The notes: generated by a model from the letters alone, not told the origin. A stretch of 64,000 nt of DNA from Amaranthus tricolor (GCF_026212465.1 NC_080048.1:22121732-22185731); one strand, 5' to 3'; numbered from the stretch's first letter, positions 49,601-62,006 are shown. Program-made: numbers and translations.

Positions 49601-52600
49601 AAACTTGGTTTTTTTGGCATGAAACTCGACACAAAACTCTATTTCTTATATAATATTGTGTTTAAATGATTAAAATCAAAAACAATATTCATATGCTTGA
49701 AATTACGTGCTAAGTTCCTATGTTATGGTTTTTTAAGCGTTTTTTCACACTTTCTCGGATAAAGTAGTTCAAACTACTTTTGTTTGGCATGAAACGTGTT
49801 ACACAACACTATTTGCTATATATAGTATTTTGTGGAATTGGTTAGAATAGAAAGAAATAGTCATATGCTTGAAATTACATGCTTAGTTGCGTTTTTAAGG
49901 CTTTTTAAGCATTTATGGCACTTTCTCGGATAATGTAGTTCAAACTCGGTTTGTTTGGCGTGAAACTTGGCACAACACACTATTTTGTATATATTATTGT
50001 GTTGAATTTGTTAGAATCGAAAACAATAGTCATATGCTTGAAATTACGTGTTAAGTCGCGTGTATAAGGTTTTTTAAGTGTCTTTAACACTTTATCGAAT
50101 AAAGTAGTTCAAACAAGGTTTGTTCGGCACGAAATTTGGCACACTACACTATTTTGTATATATTATTGTGTTGAAATTGTCCAAATCTTAAACAATAGTC
50201 ATATGCTAGAAATTTCGTGCTTAGTTGCGTTTTAAGGTGTTTTTAAGCATTTTTGGCACTTTCTGCCATAAAGTAGTTCAAACATGGTTTGTTATGCATG
50301 AAACTTTGCACACAACGCAATTTGGTAAATATTATCGTGTTAAAATAGTTAGAATTGAAAATAATAATCATATGCTTCAAATTACGTGCTTAGTAACGTT
50401 TTTATGGTTTATTTAAGAGTTTTTGGCACTTTTTCGCATAATGTAGTTCAAAGTTAGTTTGTTTAAACTCGGCACACAACACTATTTGGTATTCATAGTG
50501 CTGTGTTTAAATAAATAGAATATAAAACCATAGTCATATGCTTGAAATTACGTGCTTAGTTGCGTTTTTAAGGCTTTTTAAGCGTTTTTGGCACTTTTTC
50601 GCATAAAGTAGTTCAAACTTGGTTTGTTTGGCATCAAACTTGAAACACAACACTATTTGGTATAGATTATTGTGTTGAATTTGTTATAATCGAAAAATAT
50701 CATCATACGCTTGAAATTACGTGCTAAGTTATGTTTATAAGGTTTTTTAAGCGTTTTTAATATTTTCTCGTAAAGTAGTTCAAACTAGGTTTGTTTGGCA
50801 TGAAACTTGACACACAATACTATTTGGTATATATTATTGTGTTGAAATGGTTAGAATAAAAAACAATAGTGATATGCTAAAAATTACATTCTTAATTCTG
50901 TTTTTAAGGTTTTTTAAACGATTTTGATACTTTTTCGCATAATGTAGTTAAAATTATGGTTTGTTTGGCATTAAAAACAGCACACAACACTATTTGGTAT
51001 ATATTATTCTGTTAAAATAGTTAGAAAAAAACAATAGTCATATGCTTAAAATTAGGTGCTAAGTTGCGTATGTACGGTTTTTTAAGTGGTTTTGGAACTT
51101 TCTTGCATAAAGAAGTTCCAACTTGTTTTGTTATGCTTAAAACTTGGGACACAACACTATTTGGTACATATGATTGTGTTAAAATGAGTAGAATCGAATA
51201 CAATAGTCATATGCTTAAGATTACATGCTAAATTGCAATTTTATTGTTTTTTAAGCTTTTTTGGCACTTTCTCGCATAAAGTAGCTCAAACTTGGTATGT
51301 TTGGTATGAAGCTCGGCACACAACACTATTCGGTTTATATAGTATTGTGTTGAAGTGGTTAGAATAGAAATAAAATATTCTTTAAATTACGTGCTTAGTT
51401 ATGTTTTAAAGGTTTTTTATGCATTTTTGGCACTTTTTCCCATATAGCAGTTCAAAAATGGTGTGTTTGGCATTAAAATCGGCACACAACACTATTTGGC
51501 ATAGATTATTCTTTTAAAATTGTTAAAATCGAAAACAATAGTTATATGCTTGAAATTACGTGCTAAGTTGCATTTGTAAGGTTTTTAAAGCGTTTTTTGC
51601 ACTTTCTCACATAAAGTAGTTCAAACATGGTTTGTTTGGTATTAAACTTGGAACACAACACTATATGATATACATTATTGTGTTTAAATTCTTCGAATCG
51701 AATACAATAGTCATATGCTTTAAATTACGTGCTAAGTTCCTTTCAATGGTTTTTTAAGCTGTTTTGGCACTTTCTCGCATAGAGTAGTTCAAACTTGTTT
51801 ATTAGGCATAACACTCGACACAAAACGCTATTTTGTATATATTATTTTGTTCAAATGATTAAAATCGAAAACAATAGTCATATGCTTGTAAATACGTGCT
51901 AAGTTCCGTTTTTAAGGTTTTTTAAGCGTTTTTTCACACTTTCTCGGATAAAGTAGTTTAAGGATGGTTCGTTTGGCATGAAACGTGGTACACAACACAA
52001 TTTGGTATATATAGTATTGTGTAGAAATGCTTAGAATAGAAAACAATAGTCATATGCTTGAAATTACGTGTTGAGTTGCGTTTTCAAAGCTTTTTAAGCA
52101 TTTTGGGAACTTTCTCGCATGAAGTAGTTCAAACTTGGTTTGTTTGGCATGAAACTTGGCACACAACACTATTTTTTATATACTATTGAGTTGAATTTTT
52201 TAGAACCGAAAACAATAGTTATATGCTTGAAATTACGTGCCAAGTTGCGTGTATAAAGTTTTTAAAGTGTTTTTAGCAGTTTTTCGCAATAAAGTAGTTC
52301 AAACTTGGTTTGTTTTGCATGAAATAGTTAGAATTGAAAATAATTGTCATGTGCTTGAAATTACGTGCTTAGTTACGTTATTAACGTTTTTTTAAGAGTT
52401 TTTTGCACTTTCTCGCATAAAGTAGTTCAAACTTAGCTTGTTTAAACTCGGCACACAACACTATTTGGTTTATATAGTATGGTGTTGAAATGGTTTGAAT
52501 ATAAAACAATAGTTATATGCTTGAAATTACATGCTTAGTTGTGTTTTTAAGGTTTTTTAAGCATCTTTGGCACCTTTTCGCTTAAAGCAGTTCAAACTTG

Positions 52601-54246
52601 ATTTGTTTGGCATGAAAATTGGCACACAATACTATTTGGTATATATTATTGTGTTGAATTTTTAGAATCGAAAAAAATAGTCATATGCTTGAAATCACGT
52701 GCTAAGTTACGTTTAGGATGTTTTTTAAGCGTTTTTAACATTTTCTCGCATAAAGTAGTTCAAACTAGGTTTGTTTGGCATCAAACTTGGCACACAACAC
52801 TATTTGGTATATATTATTGTGTTGAAATGGTTAGAGTTGAAAACAATAGTGATATGCTTGAAATTACGTGCTAAATTCCGTTTTTATGGTTTTTTAAACG
52901 TTTTTTATTCTTTCTCGCATAATTTAGTTGAAACATGGTTTGTTTGGCATGAAAATTGGTACACGACACTATTTGGTATATGTTATTCTGTTAAAATAGT
53001 TAGAATTGAAACAATAGTCATATGCTTGAAATTAGGTTCGAAGTTGTGTTTTTATGGTTTTTTAAGTGGTTTTGGCACTTTCTCGCACAAAGTAGTTCAA
53101 ACTTGGTTTGTTATCCTTAAAACAAGGGACACAACACTATTTAGTATATATTATTGTGTTCAAATGGTTAGAATAGAGAGCAATACTCATATGCTTGAGA
53201 TTACGTGCTTAATTGTGATTTTAAGGTTTTTTAAGTGTTTTTTGGCACTTTCTCGCATGAAGTAGTTCAAACTTGGTATGTTTGGCTTAAAACTTGGCAC
53301 ACAACACGATTTAGTATATATAGTATTAAAGTCATATGCTTGAAATTACATGCCTAGTTGCGTTTTTAAGGTTTTTTATGCATTTTTGGCACTTTTTCGC
53401 ATAAAGCAGTTAAAAAATCGTTTGTTTTGCATGAAAATCCGCACACAACACTATTTGGTAAAGATTATTCTTTTAAAATTGTTAGAATCGAAAACAATAG
53501 TCATATGCTTGAAATTAGGTGCTAAGTTTCCTTTTTATGGTTTTTAAAGTGGTTTTGGCACTTTCTCGAATAAACTAGTTCGAACTCGGCACACAACATT
53601 GTTTGGTATATATAGTATTGTGTTGAAATGGTTAGAATAGAAAACAATAGCCATATGCTTGACAATACGTGCTAAGTTCTTTTAAAATTTTTTTTAGCGG
53701 TTTTTGTACTATCTAGCATAAAGTAGTTAAAGCTTGATTTTGTTTGCATGAAACTGGGTACATAACACTACTTAGTATATATTATTGTGTTGAAATAGTT
53801 AGAATCGAAAATAATAGTCATATGCTGGGAATTACGTGCTACGTTCCATTTCAAGGTTTTTTCAACGTTTTTGGCACTTTCTCCCATAAAGTAGTTCAAA
53901 CTTGGTTTTTGTTGGCTTAAAACTCGGCACACAACACTATTTGTGCGTTGAAATAGTTAGAATTGAAAACAATAGTCATAAGCTTGAAATTACGTACTAA
54001 GTTCCTTATAAAGGTTTTTTCAGCGTTTTTGGAACTTTCACGCACAAAGTAATTCAAACTTGGTTTGTTTGGCATGAAACTTGGCTCACAATACGATTTG
54101 GTAGATATTATTGTGTTGAAATAGTTAGAATTTAAAATAATAATGTTATGCTTGAAATTACGTGCTTAGTTACATTTTAAAAGTTTTTTAAAGCGTTTTT
54201 GAAACTTTCTCGCGTAAAGTAGTTCAAACTTGGTTTGTTTAAACTC
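40665..54246 (+). repeat. Recurring shortened-monomer lineage with 1.68-1.98 kb spacing
   Basis: A monomer variant lacking the GGCATG of the usual TTTGGCATGAAACTCGG, giving TTTAAACTCGGCAC, occurs near 40665, 42348, 44038, 45921, 47599, 50465, 52444 and 54241. It is usually followed by ATATAAAACCATAGTCATATG. Most spacings are 1678-1979 bp, or 10-12 monomers; 47599 to 50465 is longer. The same lineage appears at 14723 and 16745. This is an eroded higher-order organisation across most of the right half of the array. Confidence 0.7.
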
Positions 54247-57200
54247 GGCACACAACACAATTTGGTATATAGTATTGTGTTGAAATGGTTAGAATATAAA
54301 ACCATTGTCATATGCTTGAAATTACATGCTTAGTTGCGTTTTAAGATTTTTAAAGCATTTTTGGCACTTTTTTTCATAGAGTATTTCAACCTTGGTTTGT
54401 TTGGCATTGAACTTTGCACACCACACTATTTGGTATATATTATTGTGTTGAAAAGGTTAGAATATAAAACCATAGTAAAATGCTTGAAATTAGGTGCGTA
54501 GTTGCATTTTTAAGGTTTTTTAAGAGTTTTTGTCACTTTCTCGCGTAAAGTAGTTCAAACATGGTTTATTTGGCATGAAAATCGGCACACAACACTATTT
54601 GGTATATATTATTCCGTTAAAATAGTTAGAATCAAAAACAATAGTCATATGCTTGAAATTAGGTGCTAAGTTGCGTTTTTATGGTTTTTAAGCGATTTAG
54701 GTATTTCCTCGCGTAAAGTAGTTCAAACTTGGTTTGTTATGCTTAAAACTTGGTACACAACGCTATTTGGTATATATTATTGTGTTGAAGTGGTTAGAAT
54801 CGAAAACGATAGTCAAATGCTTGAGATTACGTGCTTTGTTGCGATTTTAAAGATTTTTAAGTGTTTTGGCAGTTTCTCGTATAAAGTAATTTAAACTTTG
54901 TATGTTTTGCATGAAATTCGGCGTACAACACTATTTGGTATATATAGTATTGTGTTGAAATGGGTAGAATAGAAACAAGTCATACACTTGAAAATAAAGG
55001 GTCAGTTGCGTTTTTAAGGTTTTTTAAGCATTTTTGGCACATTCTCGCATAAAGTAGTTCTAACATGGTTTGTTTGGCATGAAAATCAGCACACAACACT
55101 ACTTGGTATATATTACTCTTTTAAAATAGTTAAAATCGAAAACAATAGTCATATGCTTGAAATTTGGTGCTAAGTTGCGTTTTTAAGGATTTTTAAGCGA
55201 TTTTGGCACTTTCTCGCATAAAGTAGTTCAAACTTGGTTTGTTTGGCTTAAAACTTCGCACACAACACTATTTATGATATATATTGTGTTAAATTTCTAG
55301 AATCGAACACAGTAGTCATATATATGCCTGAAATTACGCGCTTAGTTGCGCTTTTAAGCTTTTTAAAGTATTTTTGGCACTTTCTCGCATAAAGTAGTTC
55401 AAACAGGATTTGTTTTGTATGAAGTTGGGCACACCATACTATTTGCTATATATTATTGTGTTGAAATAGTTAGAAAAGAAAACAATAGTTACATGCTTCA
55501 AATAACGTGCTAAGTTCCTTTTAAATGTTTTTTCAGCGCTTTTGGCACTTTCTCGCATGAAGTAGTTCAAACTTGGTTTGCTTGGCATGAAACTCGGCAC
55601 ACAACACTATTTGGTATATATAGTATTGTGTTTAAATAGTTAGAATAGAAATAAATTCATATGTTTCAAATTACATGCGTAGTTGCTTTTTTTTTTGGTT
55701 TTTTATGTATTTTTGGCACCTTTTCACATAAAGTGGTTCAAACATGGTTTGTTTGACATTAAAATCGGCACACTACACTATTTGGTATATATTATTCTAT
55801 TAGAATAGTTAGAATAAAAAATAATAGTCTTATGCTTTAAATTATGTTCTAAGTTGCGTTTATTGTTTTTTAAGTGGTTTTGGTACTCTCTCGCATAAAG
55901 TAGTTCAAACTTGGTTTATTTGGCTTAAAACTTGGCACACAACACTATTTGGTATATATTATTGCGTTGAATTTCTAGAATCGAAAACAATAGTCATATA
56001 CCTGAAAATACGTGGTTAGTTGCGTTTTTAAGGTTTTTAAAGCATTTTTGGCATTTTCTCGCATAAAGTAATTCAAACTTGGTTTGTTTTGCATGAAACT
56101 GGGCACACAACACTATTTGGTATTTATTATTGTGTTGAAATAGTTAAAATCAAAAACAATAGTCATATGCTTAGAATTACGTCCTAGGTTCCTTTCAAAG
56201 GTTTTTCAAACTGTTGTGGCACTGTCTCGCATAAAGTAGTTCAAACTTGGTTTGTTTCCCATAATACTCGACAAAAAACACTATTTTTTATATATTATTG
56301 TGTTGAAATGATCATAATCGAAAACAATATTCATATGCTTGAAATTACATGCTAGTTCCGTTTTTAAGGTTTTTTAAGCGTTTTTTATACTTTCTCGTAT
56401 AAAGTAGTTCAAACTTGGTTTGTTAGGCATCAAACTGAGCATAAAACACTAATTGGTGTATATTATTGTGTTGAAATAGTTAGAATCGAAAAGAATAGTC
56501 ATATTCTAGAAATTACGTGCCAAGTTCCGTTTTTAAGGTTTTTTAAGCGTTTTTGATACTTTCACGCATAAAGTAGTTCAAACTTGGTTTGTTTGGCATG
56601 AAACTTAACACACACCACTATTTGTTATAAATTATTGTGTTGAAATGTTAAAATGAAAGCAATAGTCATATGCTTGAAATTACGTGCTAAGTTCCTTTCA
56701 AAGGTTTTTTTAAGCTGTTTTGGCACTTTCTCACATAAAGTAGTGCAAACTTCGTTTGTTTGTCATGAAACTTGATATAAAACACTATTTTGTATATATT
56801 ATTATGTTGAAATGATTATAATAAAAAACAATAGTCATATGCTTGAAATTACGTGCTAATTTCCGTTTTTAAGGTCTTTTAACCGTTTTTGACACTTTCT
56901 TGTATAAAGTAGTTCAAACTGAGTTTGTTTGGCATGAAACAAGGCACACAACACTATTTGGTATATATTATTTTTTTGAAATAGTTAGAATCGAAAACAA
57001 TAGTCCTATGCTTGAAATTACGTGCTAAGTTGCGTTTTCAAGATTTTTTAAGCGTTTTTGGCACTTTCTTGCGTAAAGTAGTTCAAACTTGGTTTATTTG
57101 GCATTAAACTTGGCTCACAACACTATTTGTATATATTGTATTGTGTAGAAGTTGTTAGAATAGAAAACAATTGTCTTATGCTTAAAATTACGTGCTTAGT

Positions 57201-57300
57201 AGCATTTTTAAGGTTTTTTTAAGTGTTTTTGACACTTTCTCGCATAAAGTAGTTCAATGGTTATAATTTGTATTGTGTAGAAATGGTTATAATTTAAAAT

Positions 57301-57900
57301 GAAGACTCAATTCCTTTATGTGATGATAATTCAAAACATATATTAAGTTAAACAATTAAGTCATATTCAATATTAAATAATTTATTGATACATATTTTAA
57401 GTTTGAAATTTATTAAATTTAGTTTAAATTAGAATGACTTAAGTTTATAGTATTTGGATAGGATTGTAATTATGTTTGAATTTATATTTAAATTATTATT
57501 ATAATTGGATAAGATTATATTTAAATTTGAATTAAATATAAGGAACGTATGTTCAAGACGTTGAAATATTTGGATTATATTTGAATTTTAAATTTGAGTT
57601 ATAAAATTAAACATGTGCTTAAGATAATTAAGTATTTAAATATATTACATGTTTTATGTTTAAAGTTTGAATATGTTATTACACGGTTTATGTTTGAATA
57701 GTTGAATAAATAAGTGGCTTTGAAATTAAGCTATACTAATTATAGGTTTTCCTATAAATAAGAAGTCAATTTAAATTGATACTAAAAATAGGAAAAGACA
57801 ATTTAAATTGATGCTAAAAAATAGGAATTAAATTTGAATAAGACTTATACGTTGTATCAACTAGTTTTGCTGAAGTTTCAATATCTTGTATGAGTTCTAA
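57301..57900. other. Very AT-rich spacer right of the array
   Basis: Ordinary AT-rich sequence starting where the satellite stops. It contains a short tandem duplication of about 35 bp (57766 and 57801, CAATTTAAATTGAT followed by CTAAAAA and TAGGAA). No coding region, LTR end or RNA gene was recognised. Confidence 0.6.
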
Positions 57901-57949
57901 CGTGGCAGCACAACAATGGTTGTTAATGATAAAATACAGGAAACAATGA

Positions 57950-58640
57950 CGTAATTATATGAGCTGTCAGTGCAACGTCAGTTTGAGTTTAAGCTTAAGA
58001 TCTTTAAAACTGGTGCAGATTAACCAGATCAACGATATTGACGGATGAAGCTTTCTTGCTCTATATATAATGCTTCATTCAAGGATTAAGATTGCAGCAC
58101 TTCTTAAAATTTCTCTTTTCTTGAATTAAGATCTAATATTCTCAAAAGTGTTTCAAAAAGTGTTGTAAAACTTAATTTATCTAACTCTTACATTTGTAAT
58201 AGGATCTAGAGTTAAAAAGAGTTAGATCTTTCATTGATTAATACGCCTAACCTTGGAATACTTTTTAAAGTATTCAATTTGTAATCTCTATTGTGAGATT
58301 GGGATTTGTACTTTTATTAAGAGAACTTGTAAGACGTTCTTCAAGGGGAAAAACGTGGTGAGAGAAGATAGAGAGATCTTATAAGTTGTCTTAAAGTTCA
58401 TTAATAAAAAGCGTGGAATCCTGCGGGTTGGAAGAGAACCCATAGGCTGGGAGTAGGCTATTTAGAGCGGAACCTCGTTAACATATCAGTTGTTATTATT
58501 TAAGTTTATTTTCGCACATACGTTATAGATTTATCAATCGACCTAAAACTGTTCCAGAAAACAGTTTTGAAAGGTCACCCAAGCTCTTGAGGTAACCTTC
58601 CAGATAAAAATTTTTGGTTACCACGTGGAAAACCCAAAAC
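57950..58640 (+). mobile_element. LTR-like relic A (Copia-type, plus strand)
   Basis: This sequence is homologous to relic B (59040-59740). Shared landmarks in order are a TATA-like box (CTATATATAA near 58061), GCTTCATTCAAGGATT, TTGTAATAGGA, GGAATACTTTT..AAAGTATTCA, GTGAGATTGGGA, AAGGGGAA, GTGAGAGAAGATA, a GGCTATTTAGAGCGGAACCTC-like part, and CTCTTGAGGTAACCTTC near 58595. The order TATA, transcript start region and terminal block fits an LTR. It lacks the CACCCC-type end seen in B, and is followed by CCACGTGGAAAACCC, a motif I associate with plant Copia LTR regions. Outer boundaries are approximate. Confidence 0.6.
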
Positions 58641-59039
58641 CTTAGGGTTACTACGTGGAATTTTCCGGTAAATAATTTAGATTAAGTAAAACTTATGTTT
58701 TAATCACACGATTTTTAATATTAAATTAAAATAAATAATTTTCGTAGTGAACAAGTTATTCATATTATAGATTTTCCTACATACAAGGAAATGTTTTCCT
58801 AAAAATATATATTTTTTAGTGCACCTATAATATAGGGAAGTCAAATTCAAGCGGACATGTAATCATGGAATAATATATGTGGCTTATCTAATTTGATTAA
58901 AATGTATGAATTGATCAATATCCTATGCTTGGTATAAGTACTAATGTCGCAGGACCAAAATGTTTTAGAGAAGCTAGAAAATAGCAAAACATGCTTGTAT
59001 CGAATAAGTCAAAGTGGAGTGTCTAATTTACTGCTGATC
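58641..59039. other. Spacer between the two LTR-like relics
   Basis: About 400 bp of AT-rich DNA with no coding content recognised. It could be remains of an internal region, which would make A-spacer-B a very small LTR element, or part of relic B's U3. Confidence 0.4.
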
Positions 59040-59740
59040 AAGGCTTTGAAGACTAATTCAGCATAATCAAATGGAGAAAATTAAGGAAATGAAGTTTTAA
59101 TATTCTTAACGGCTATTTGAAGGCGTAACTTATAAATAGAAGCTTCATTCAAGGATTGAAGAACTACAACACAACTTAGATTTTAGCTTTCTAATTACTT
59201 TGAGTCTTTAGATCATAAAGGGTTATAAATTTAGTTCTTCATAGTTCATCTAATTCTCTCACTTGTAATAGGATTTAGAGTAAAAGAGAATTAGATTTAT
59301 ATTTTTCATTTACGCCTTAAATTTTGGAATACTTTTAAAAAGTATTCATTTGTTTTCTCTAGTGTGAGATTGGGAATAGAACTTTTATTAAGGAAACTTG
59401 TAAATCGTTTTTCAAGGGGAAGAATGTAGTGAGAGAAGATACAAAGATCTTCTTAGTCATTTAGGGTTCATTTATATAAGGCGTTGAATCCTAAAGGCAA
59501 GAAAAGAATTCATAGGCGGGAAATAGACTATTGATAGCTGAACCTCATTAAAAAATCTCTTGCTCATATTTAAATTTATTTTCATTTTTAGTTTTTACAT
59601 TTGTTATTCAACCTAAAGCAATTTCAGAAAATTGTTTTGAAAGGTTTCCGGAGCTCTTGAGTTAACCTTCTAAACAAAAATTTTAAACGGGTATACTCTC
59701 TATTCACCCCCTCTAGAGAGTATTTGATCTCTTATCAACC
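59040..59740 (+). mobile_element. LTR-like relic B (Copia-type, plus strand)
   Basis: Diverged direct copy of relic A with the same order of landmarks: TATAAATA near 59129, GCTTCATTCAAGGATT, CACTTGTAATAGGA, GTGAGATTGGGA, GTGAGAGAAGATA, GAACCTCATTAA and GAGCTCTTGAGTTAACC. It additionally has the terminal part CTATTCACCCCCTCTAGAG and TATTTGATCTCTTATCAACC, which resembles the 3' end of many plant Copia LTRs. Divergence from A is considerable by eye, so both are old or come from different subfamilies. No target duplication was identified. Confidence 0.65.
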
Positions 59741-60616
59741 TTCATCTATTTTAGCGGAACCGAGTTTAGTTTCATGAATAATTCGACTCGGATATGACTC
59801 GGTTGTCACTATTAGGTTTTGTTAGTCTTGGTCAATGGTTATAAGTTAGTTATAAAAATCGATCGAAGTTCGAATTTATATTTCCCACTTTTTCGTTACA
59901 ATCGATTTGGTTGCAGCTTCGGTTTGAGTAATGTCGGTATGATAAATCTAAAAATCATCATATTATTAGGTTGATAACTTTCAGTTTCGATTCGAGTTTT
60001 TAGGTTAGGTCACATTTTAACAGTTTTACCCGTTGTAGCTAACAGTGGCCCATTAACAACAAAGTCAAGGGCTATCAATTACAAGTAGTGGCTCACTATG
60101 ACTAACCACAAAGGATTATTAGACAGAGTCAAAAGTCAACTCAATTATCGCTCGTTGTTACGAACAACAGGTGATGATTGAGCTAAATTTTGACCCAGTT
60201 TAGTAATCGTCCGTTGTTAATAACAATAAACTATTACATTTTTTAAACTTGGGTGAAAGACATTTTGTTGCGAGGTTTATTTTTTGAACTTTTTATTAAA
60301 AGAATATTATATTTTAGATTTTTTTAAAAAAAATATGGGTGCGAAGTCATTGAAAAGCAAGTAAAAGCCAAATGGGGAAGTGCAAGTAGAACTTAACTTC
60401 GCTTGCATTAAAAGCCATAATACAAATAAAAAGGAAGATTGAAATTTCAATATTAATGACGTGTATAACTACCAGCCACAGAACAGACGTACATTAATAA
60501 CTGGGTGAGACCGGACATCAAACTACACAGTGTCTAGTAATAGTAGTGATATTCACTTTACAGTCACAAACAGACAACAAACCATTCTCCATTTATTTTC
60601 TCTTTCAAGCTTTAAA
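59741..60616. other. Non-coding region upstream of the WSD-like exon
   Basis: No gene recognised. A possible bZIP-type element TGACGTGT lies at 60457-60464, about 150-200 bp before the candidate starts, but a match this short may be chance. I see no convincing TATA box. A frame opens at 60530 with GTG, which is not a plausible start for a plant nuclear gene. Confidence 0.5.
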
Positions 60617-60652
60617 ATGCACAATAACAGTAGGACACCATTTCATAATATT

Positions 60653-61390
60653 ATGGAATCCACCTTAGATGAACCGGTCACACCTGCGGGTCGCCTCTTT
60701 CTTCAACCACAATTAAACCAAATAATCAATTGTGCAATTGGTTTCAAACATCCCCTTAACATACAAGCCATTAAAACGGAGCTCTCAAACTCTTTAATGC
60801 TAAAACATCCCAGATTTTTAAGCCTTTTAGTTATTGATGATCATGGTAGAGAGTATTGGAGAAAAACCCAAGTCAATTTAGATGATCATATCATCATTCA
60901 TGACAAAACCCTTTCCTTAAATTTAGATTCAGATGAAGAAATCGAAGATAAGGTCAATTCTTGTTTATCAGATTTTGCTATTTCTTCCCCTTTAAATACA
61001 AATAAACCCTTATGGGAAATTCATATTTATACTGAATTAAAATGCGCAATTCTTCGAATTCATCATGCTTTAGGAGATGGGATTTCTTTGATGTCGTTAT
61101 TTCTGGCTTCCTGCGAAAAGGCTAATGGTAAAGATGATGATAAGGATTATGTTGCTGAAAAAAGGGTAGAAAAAAGAGAAGAAAATAAGAGAGGAATAGT
61201 GGGAATAATGAAAATTATTTGGTGGACTATTCTTTCTGTGTTGGGATTTATTGGAAGATGCTTGTGGGTGAAAGATATAAAAACTGCAATAAGTGGTGGA
61301 GATGGTGTTGAACTTTGGCCGAGGATGGCGGCAACTGCTAAGTTTTCGTTAGAAGATATGAAATTAGTCAAGAAAGCCATTCCTAATGCG
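60653..61390 (+). CDS. Wax ester synthase/diacylglycerol acyltransferase (WSD-like), first exon
   Basis: N-terminal acyltransferase domain of the bifunctional WSD family, which joins fatty acyl-CoA to long-chain alcohols (wax esters) or diacylglycerol, at the endoplasmic reticulum. Counting from the ATG at 60653 the exon has 246 codons. It opens with the family-like EPVTPAGRLF, then KHPRF, PLWEIH and the active-site HHALGDG (residues 137-143). An acidic/basic linker follows, then a hydrophobic stretch of about 25 residues rich in Ile and Trp (about 182-206) that may touch or cross the membrane, then GGDGVELWP and DMKLVKKAIPNA. The family continues past this point with another domain. Here the frame instead meets GTAAGC at 61391, a good splice donor after a complete codon, and reads on to a stop at 61442 in the intron. 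I chose 60653 because family proteins begin a few residues before EPxxP; it has A at -3 and G at +4. An in-frame ATG at 60617 would add 12 residues. Second exon not found, so truncation is possible. Confidence 0.82.
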
Positions 61391-61710
61391 GTAAGCTTAT
61401 CTCTGTTTGTCAAGCTAAGGTTTCCGGAGTATAAAGTTAAGTAATTGTTGGTCTACCTTTTATCAAAACTGTTTTTTTTTTTTTTTTTTCTCATTTTTAA
61501 CATTTTTTTTGAAATATGTTTTTTTAAACTATTAGCACCACTTAAACTCACAAAAGTAGTAAGATCAATTTATTTATTCCAACATAATATGAAATAATTT
61601 TTTAAATGTTATTAATTTATAAAATAGTATTTTTTTTTTATATATAATATCCAAACAAAATTAAACAAAAATCCTTTTCACCCTTTAAATTTTAAAATCC
61701 TTCTTATTTG

Positions 61711-61712
<2 letters not shown>

Positions 61713-61788
<76 letters not shown>
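61713..61788. repeat. (AT)n microsatellite
   Basis: Almost pure TA dinucleotide repeat of about 76 bp. It is self-complementary and likely to vary in length between individuals and assemblies. Confidence 0.95.
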
Positions 61789-61793
<5 letters not shown>

Positions 61794-61916
61794 AGTTGTT
61801 TTATAGTGTGTCAATTAAAAAAAAAGGAGTAAATGACAAAAATCTTTGAATGAGATATAAATATATAATTATTAACGAAAGTTCTTAAAGTAAAATGTAA
61901 CAAAAATCATATAACA

Positions 61917-61942
61917 AAATAAATAAATAAATAAATAAATAA

Positions 61943-62004
<62 letters not shown>
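61917..62004. repeat. Compound (AAAT)n-(AT)n microsatellite
   Basis: An AAAT run of about 32 bp passes directly into an AT run of about 56 bp. Confidence 0.93.

Positions 62005-62006
<2 letters not shown>

Larger units (their letters stand above)
26736..57300 (+). repeat. Satellite array, segment 3 (about 169-bp monomers)
   Basis: The longest uninterrupted part of the array, about 30.6 kb or roughly 180 monomers, all plus-oriented. Besides the 1808-bp units at 33041-38464 it has many older monomer-lineage periodicities. Occasional monomers are shortened by internal deletion, for example near 24843, 28562 and 29588 across segments 2 and 3. The last recognisable monomer fragment (ATTGTGTAGAAATGGTTATAA) ends near 57290. 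No gene is recognisable; the longest open frame (52771-53265) is repeat-derived. Confidence 0.95.

Noticed and set aside
52771..53265. Longest open frame in the array (164 codons), and many shorter ones giving similar peptides with FSHKVVQTWF or VRIENNSHMLEI
   Set aside because: They are the satellite monomer read in a frame with few stops. The usual monomer is 169 bp, not a multiple of three, so the frame is lost from unit to unit, and both strands give such peptides. There is no start context, splice structure or family resemblance.
2541..57300. CRISPR-like or other spaced-repeat array
   Set aside because: The units are directly adjacent, about 169 bp, with similarity along the whole unit and no unique spacers; it is satellite DNA in a plant genome.
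60530..60652. N-terminal extension of the WSD-like protein from 60530
   Set aside because: The first codon is GTG, and the extra residues are unlike the family, whose proteins start shortly before the EPxxPxxRLF motif.
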